From Sciurus carolinensis (taxonomy: Eukaryota > Chordata > Mammalia > Rodentia > Sciuridae): DNA of 64,000 bases. The stretch spans positions 143,574,057 to 143,638,056 of the forward strand of contig NC_062219.1 of assembly GCF_902686445.1 (NCBI RefSeq), read 5' to 3'. How positions within the stretch are numbered: position 1 is the first letter of the stretch; every line of letters begins with the position of its first letter. Positions 58,107-64,000 of this stretch are shown one piece after another. Below the pieces are notes generated by a model. It had not been told where the DNA came from. It saw only the letters and a list, made by a program, of their open reading frames with translations, and did no database searches. The translations under genes were made by a program, and so were the position numbers.

Positions 58107-58761
58107 GTCACTAATCATAGAAGACAAAACCAACGGGCAGTGTGTCCTTTGTTGTTGCTCTGGGAGCTCGATCTGACAAATAAAAATGTAAGATGCTCAG
58201 TTAAGTTTGAATAAACGACAAATTAGTCTCTAGCATTTTTCTGACCTATGTAGTATTTGGGCCAAATGTGTATTAAGGAAGTATTCATTGTTGATTTCAG
58301 ATTCGACTCTGTCTGGGATTCCTGTATTTTATCTGGCAACCCTACTGCTCAACCTAAGTCACAACATTAAATGGTGCTCAACCAACCAGGTAGTCAGTGA
58401 AAATCAGCTGGTGTTGACATATGAGTTGATGTTTCTTGGCATCCTCTAAAGGAGCATAATTGGTGATGTTCAAATTCCACCAAGGAAGCCAGACTAAGTT
58501 CTAGCCCTTGCTTTCCTATTTTGGGGGACAGGGGTCTGCAGGATCTCCTCCCCTCCTCTCCAGGAACACTGCAGGCCACCCTCTATAGCTCCCCAATCTG
58601 GGTCCATCTCTCTGCCTCTCACATAAAGTCCCCAAATGTTACAGAAAATCTGTAGCATCTTTCCCTCATTTGCAGGTTTTCTATGGTTTATTTCAAAGCA
58701 ATGTGGGAAAGAAGAGTATTAAATGACCACAATATATTTGTCTTGCCATCTGATCTGGGTC
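58107..58761. other. Unannotated intergenic DNA
   Basis: No recognised repeat or gene. Confidence 0.45.
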
Positions 58762-58777
58762 ATCAAAAGTTTTTTCT

Positions 58778-58871
58778 TTAATTTATTTATCTATTTTTAT
58801 TGGTGCATTATGATTATACATAATAATGGGAGTCATAGTGACATATTCATACATATACATATCATAACTGG
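58778..58871 (-). mobile_element. Very short L1 3' tail fragment, antisense
   Basis: TTTTTATTGGTGCATTATGA, TACATAATAATGGGAGTCAT and ATTCATACATATACATATCA are the reverse complement of a sciurid L1 3' terminus. Imperfect flanking repeats ATCAAAAGTTTTTTCTT (58762) and ATCAATAAAGTTTTCTT (58872) suggest a genuine ~95-bp insertion. Confidence 0.68.
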
Positions 58872-58887
58872 ATCAATAAAGTTTTCT

Positions 58888-59992
58888 TCATTTGAAACAA
58901 AATAAATTATTGCCCATGGTCAAATGACCTTGTTCCACCTAACTGTGATAATTATCCTCAGGATAGTCAGTATCAGTATGAGTGAACTGTTCTTCTGGTT
59001 GTAACAAAAGAGATTTTAGGAAGGGCAGTCTTAAGAGAAATTGCCTCTTGCAGCCTATTTTGAGTGTGAGGCCAAACCCAGACACTAAGAATTGCTTGTT
59101 GACTATTATGAAAAAGAACCCTTTAGAGGAACACACCAAAAGAAGTTCTGGAAACTTCACATTAATACAAATTCTTATTTTGACACACACCAACTTCAAG
59201 CTTCAAATGAGAATTCATTGAGAATAAAATTTTTTTTAAAATTAAGCAGCTTCTGAGAAATTTTCTTACAGGGTCTCCTCCATTCTCTTCCTTCATCTCC
59301 TTCACTTCCTGATGATAACAAAACAGCAACCTTCTGTAGCATCAAATCAGATTTCATACTCTTAGTAGGATTAAAGTACAATGCTGACACATTCCCTACT
59401 CTTGTTTAAGTCATGGAGACTATGAGAAAAGCATTCCTTTGGAAAATTTTGCTTGTTTTCTGACATTTATGGATATTTCATGCAAGATAAATCAGATCTA
59501 GACCTGAATATTAAGTATTCATGCTTTCATTTGCTATTTTCAAGCAAATACTAAGGGCACTTGAACAAACCTATTAGGAGGGTCTAAACATGATACAAAA
59601 TTTCAAATTCAATTCATTTTTAGTTAAAAAGTATGTTGTTAATAGTACCCTGCTGCTCCTGTGGTAGAAGTTTACTTTTCTTTCTTACTGTAGAAAATAA
59701 TTTTCATCTTTTTAAGTTTTGGGTGAAATACATATTCAAAGTAAAAATGAAAAATAAAAAATAGCATTAAGAAAACATGAAAAGTTATCTTTAAGTCCAA
59801 ACCTATGAAACAAAAATGACCATTTGAAAAAAAAAAGTGTCCATTTAATTGAAATAAACACCTGGAAGTCTTTCTGCTCATAAATAGAAACACAAATGTG
59901 AATATATGTATGGACACAAGAAAAGAAGAACTGGCTCTATTTAAGGTATAGCAAGCACCTCCAGCATTTTATTTGAATTGCTTGTTAATAAT
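58888..59992. other. Unannotated AT-rich DNA
   Basis: No recognised repeat or gene. Confidence 0.45.
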
Positions 59993-60581
59993 GAAGCTAT
60001 CCCACTCCTCAGTTTATACCCAAAGGACTTAAAATCAGCATACTACAGTGATGCAGCCACATCAATGTTCATAGCAGCTCAATTCACTATTAATAGCTAG
60101 ATTGTGGAGCCAACCTAGATGCCCTTCAATTGACAAATGGATTAAGAAACTGTGGTATATATACACAATGGAATATTACTCAGCCATAAAGAAGAATAAA
60201 ATTATGGCATTTGCTGGTAAACTGATGAAGTTGGAAAATACCATGCTAAGTGAAATAGACCAAGCCCAAAAAACCAAAGGCCGAATGTTTTCTCTGATAA
60301 ATGCATGACAATATATAATGAGGGGAGGCGGTGGGGGGAAGAGAAGAATGAAGGAATTTTGAATGGTGTAGAGGAAAATGGGGCGGGGGGGTGGGGGACA
60401 GAAAGATAGTAGAATGAAACAGACAGTATTACCCTAAATATACGTATGATTACTTGAATGATGTGAATCTACATTGTGCACAACCACAGAAATGAGAAGT
60501 TGTACCCCATTTGTGTACAATGAATCAAAATGCAGTCTGTAAAAATAAAAAATATTTTAATAAAAAAATTTTAAAAAAGAA
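59993..60581 (+). mobile_element. L1 3' end (sciurid-type)
   Basis: Starts inside the ORF2 C-terminal region (CTATCCCACTCCTCAGTTTA) and runs through AAGAAACTGTGGTATATATA, the ORF2 end, a G-rich 3' UTR (runs of 4-7 G), the terminal block (GTACAATGAATCAAAATGCA) and an A/T-rich tail. A short insertion (ATTAATAGC near 60090) and frame changes make it non-coding. Confidence 0.92.
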
Positions 60582-60594
60582 AGTTTGCAAAGGA

Positions 60595-60725
60595 AGTATA
60601 GTTATTCCCAATTTAAAATGAAGATGTTGAGGACAGAGAATGTCACCTTGTCCAAACAGGTTAGCAAGTGGTGAGTCCAGCATCTGAAGCAAGGCAGTCT
60701 AACTCCCAACCCACAGCCCATAAGA
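60595..60725 (-). mobile_element. MIR SINE, antisense
   Basis: CCCAATTTAAAATGAAGATG, GAGGACAGAGAATGTCACC, TTGTCCAAACAGGTTAGCAA and AGTGGTGAGTCCAGCATCTG are the reverse complement of MIR from the 'gaggaaactgaggc' region to the B-box side. Confidence 0.75.
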
Positions 60726-61909
60726 AGCCCTAAAGTCTCCGTGCTTTCACCTGACCTTATTTCATGGACCCCCTTCCTGTGTTCACATGTATCAAATGCT
60801 TGCATCCCTTCTCAGGCTGCAGAGATAATCCATTAGACGGCTCTACTGTGGTCTATGTAGAACATTGCTTCACAATGAGCTTTAGCTTTTTTATTTTTCC
60901 CTTCGTTTTTATTTTTCACTATTACAGTAATTCTCTGAAGAAGACCCTTGAGATTCATCTTGGTTAACTTTTATGATTACTTCATTTGGATCAATTCCTA
61001 AGAGTGCAATTTGGGAGTTCAGTTGAATTTTTTGATACACACTTCCAAAATGCACTTCCTAAAGATCAACCCAACCTATGGCTCCTACGAACCATGCATG
61101 AGAATAACTTTTCTCTACGTCACACCACTTAGGAAAACCATTCTTAAAACCTTACATTCCAAGACACTTTGGAAGGCAAAAATCTCCTTCCATAGCGAGC
61201 TGTCACTTCTCTAGCTTCCATAAAGCCCAACTCCTTTAGAGACCAGGCTCCTCCCTCCGGGTACTAATGCTTCTCTTGGAAACACTTCCCCAGGGTCAGT
61301 TTGCCCCGTTGTGACCAGTAGGCGGTGCTCACAGACAGATGAGAAGGATCTCTGGTCACACTGCCGAAGCGAAGCACAGACCAGCATTCAAGTCACCTCA
61401 AGTTCTTGGAAGCCACCTGCTTGCTTGAAACTGACACTATAGTTTTTCCAAGAATTCCTGAAGTTCAGGATCATGGCCATTCTTTACCTATGTCTTGGGG
61501 ACAGTCATAAATAATGTCCAAGTGCCTTTCCAACGGCAGAATCAACGTGCCAATAGATCCCTACCCCCATTCGACATCCATTAAAATATGTCTCAGCCAA
61601 TCCTCCCTCCACCCGCTCTATATATTCCTTGTCTATAAGGGGCACATGTCAAAACGTTATCTAACACTCTTCCCAGACCATATTTCACTTTTCTTTAACT
61701 ATCGTGCTCTCTGATTAAAATGGTGATTGAAATATTTATCATCCAGTAAAATTTTTCCAGCATTTTCCTTTCTTGCCAGAGCCCAGTTTACTTTTCTTCT
61801 AAAGAGTCCTTAACTGAAACTCTCCAGAACTATTACATAGCTTTGTGCTTAATATAGAAAGATTCCTGACTCCTTTGTAGTTTGGTTGTTAACACTTCCA
61901 AAAGCAGAA
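60726..61909. other. Unannotated intergenic DNA
   Basis: No recognised repeat or gene. Confidence 0.45.
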
Positions 61910-62500
61910 TACAAATTGAAAGATGGAAAAATGACTACACAAACATAAAAATGCCTGGACATCCAAAATATCAGTAAAAAAAAAAAGATTTACAACAAAT
62001 GTGGTTCACAAGGTTCACAAAAGGTAATCTTTGAAAGCTCTCCTCTATGCCTATTAAAAGTAATAAAATCCTAATTGGAAAAAAAAATGGACGAGGTGCC
62101 TGAATGGAATTCATAGAGATACAACTATGGATGTATTTTAAGAAAGTATTCAATCTAATTAGTTATGAAAGAAATACAGTTGAAAATTACCTCTGCTCAA
62201 ATCAGCAAAGAGTAGTTCAGTGTTAGCCATGATGGTTAGGATCTCACAGAGGTCAAATCACACCTCACACATAATAGACACACATAACCACACCAAGAAG
62301 AAAATTTATAATGTATGGCAAGAATATAGAAAATACTGTATCCTTTCAGTAGCAATATGCTCCCAGAAATAAATGAAAGCATAGTCAAAGGTATATATGA
62401 GAAGTTCATTCTGGCATTGTTTAGCATAACAAAAAGTTTCATCTCACTAAATATCCAATAAAGCAAGGAAATTTATGATACACATGTATTTTTATTATGC
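61910..62500 (+). mobile_element. Ancient L1ME-like 3' fragment
   Basis: CAATCTAATTAGTTATGAAA with GAAATACAG corresponds to 'cactagtaatcaaagaaatgcaaat'. Further on, TTCATTCTGGCATTGTTTAG, CATAACAAAAAGTTTCATCT and TAAATATCCAATAAAG match the L1ME 3' region ('gcagcattgtttataatagc'). Very diverged, so borders are approximate. Confidence 0.6.
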
Positions 62501-62644
62501 ATGTTGAAAAAAGAAAGGCTGAAAATACACCCTATTGATGAGGGTTTTTTCCTTCAAGGTCTAGGGGAATAGTTTTTGCTTGTTATTCATACATTACTGT
62601 TTCTCATAGTTTGTATAAGACATTGTATTACTTTTATAATTTAA

Positions 62645-64000
62645 AAAATAAAAATTTAAAAAGTCAACTAGATTGAGATATAATTCTTACACAATAAAGC
62701 GGATGCAATTTAAGTGTAAAATTTAGTGAGTTTTCACAAAATGACACCCTAATAGCACTCTCCATGTGACATTCACCATAATCAAAATATGGAATATTTT
62801 GGAATATTCCACCTCCATAGCCAGCCACCATTGACCACATTCTATTACTATAGACCAGATTCTCTAAAATGTCATGTAAGTGGATAAAAACTTCTTTTAT
62901 GTCCTTTCCTTCAACATAATGTTTTTGAGATTTAAATGTGATGGTATATATATATATCAATTCGTTTCTTTTTATCATTGAGGAGTATTGATTTCAAAGA
63001 TGTATGATTTGTTTATCTGGTAACTAATGAAGGATAGGTGGTTGGTTTTGTTTTTTGTTTCTTGTGAGTAAATCTCTGGTCACATTTGTGCAAAAGTGTT
63101 TCTGTGAATATATGCTTCGATTTTCCTTGGGTAAACACCTTGGAGGAAACTTCTGGGTAGTATTATGTAATCATTAGACATTGTAAGAAAAACCTGACAA
63201 AGTGTGTTCCAATGTAATTATACCAATTTACCTTCCCAGCATCAATGTGTTAAAGTTTCAGATGTAACACATCCTCATCAAAATTTGCTATTATCAACCT
63301 TTAAGTTTAACCACCACAGCTCTCTCCACTTTTATCTCCCCAGTGACTAAATTTGAGCATCTTTTCATGTTCTTCTGACCATCTGTGTATCTTCCTTTGT
63401 GAAGTCTGTTCTAATCTTTCCTCACTTTCATATGAAACGTTCACAAACTTCCTACTCTGTGTGTTCTACCTAAAAGTCCTTTGTCAGATTGTGTATTGTA
63501 ACTATTTTTCCCTGTCTGTGACTTGATTTCTCATTTCCTTAAAATGTCTTATGCGGAGCACTTTGAGAGGTTAGTGAAGTGTAATTTAGTGATTTTTCTT
63601 TTATGGTTTGTTTTGTTGTCATATTTAAGAAATACTTTCCTCCTTCAACACAAGAAAAACTGTTGTTTTTTTAAGATATCTTACTTTTAGCTTTCATGTT
63701 TATGCCAGTGATCTCTTTCTAATTATTTTTTGTACATATTGGGAGGTAATTGGAGATTCGTTTTTTCAAATAGGTATTGATTATCCTAGCATAATTCATT
63801 GAAAAGACTAATATTTCTCCAATGAATTACCTCAAAAATGTTCATAGGAATTCAACTGACTCTGAATATGAGTCTATTTCTTGATTTGTATTTGTTGCGC
63901 TGATCTATTAATCTCTCCATTCACCAGGAGTCACCAGCTCTAACATCTCTGCCATCTGCATGTGGATCTGTCATAGAAAATGAGAATTATTCACACCCAT
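62645..64000 (-). mobile_element. Ancient L1M, antisense, running off the window
   Basis: In the plus direction it reads as antisense L1 from the 3' end inward: GATTGAGATATAATTCTTAC, AATTTAGTGAGTTTTCACAA and TCTAAAATGTCATGTAAGTG. Next come TTGAGCATCTTTTCATGTTC, CCTTTGTCAGATTGTGTATT and AATTCATTGAAAAGACTAAT. These follow the L1M 3' UTR and the ORF2 C-terminal half in order. The remainder lies beyond 64000. Confidence 0.85.

Noticed and set aside
1..64000. CRISPR array, bacterial operon, or other prokaryotic-type system
   Set aside because: No regularly spaced direct repeats with unique spacers and no dense coding. The SINE/LINE content shows a mammalian nuclear genome.

Overview
This window looks like intergenic DNA from a mammal, most probably a rodent of the squirrel family (Sciuridae). 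Two things point there. There are many chimeric B1-dID SINEs (a B1/7SL-like left part joined to a tRNA-Ala/ID-like right part) next to simple ID elements. There are also several L1 3' ends with a G-rich 3' UTR followed by a conserved terminal block and an A-rich tail. Family names come from recalled consensus sequences, not from a database search. No multi-exon gene, intact protein-coding gene, rRNA, functional tRNA or CRISPR array could be supported. The longest open frames (122-135 codons) are anonymous, or are shadows of L1, MIR or low-complexity DNA.

Layout. 0-1.4 kb: two L1 3' ends inverted head to head; one keeps a readable ORF2 C-terminus with its Cys/His motif. 4-9 kb: an L1 tail, a B1-dID with a perfect 14-bp duplication, an L2 interrupted by another B1-dID, a hAT-like relic, a MaLR LTR and an ID. 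10.5-18.5 kb: ID, B1-like, L1-tail and MIR fragments around a CpG-enriched island near 17 kb. 19.3-22.1 kb: an ancient L1 carrying a long purine microsatellite. 23-30 kb: L1, B1-dID, and two L2 blocks in opposite orientation. 30.6 kb: a well-preserved ID. 37.9-39.9 kb: an L1 with telomere-like repeats in its 3' UTR, then an apparently complete antisense solo LTR of ERVK/IAP type with a 6-bp target duplication. 40.3-43.3 kb: an L1/HAL1 graveyard interrupted by a Tigger-like DNA transposon and by a B1-dID joined to a copied piece of L1 3' UTR. 46.9-48.3 kb: a MaLR LTR nested in an old L1 tail. 51.2-53.3 kb: B1-dID, then about 1.9 kb of ancient L1. 56.5-58.1 kb: ID and B1-dID with target duplications. 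60-64 kb: a recent-type L1, a MIR, an L1ME-like fragment, and an antisense L1M running off the end.

Nothing here forms a cooperating gene system. The content is layered retrotransposition: L2/MIR oldest, then L1M/HAL1, hAT and Tigger, then MaLR, then the sciurid L1, B1-dID, ID and ERVK insertions. The unannotated remainder may hold regulatory elements, but the sequence alone does not show this. I found no evidence of a previously undescribed system. The best leads are the solo LTR, the L1-SINE chimera, the CpG-rich block and the internally repeated MaLR LTR.
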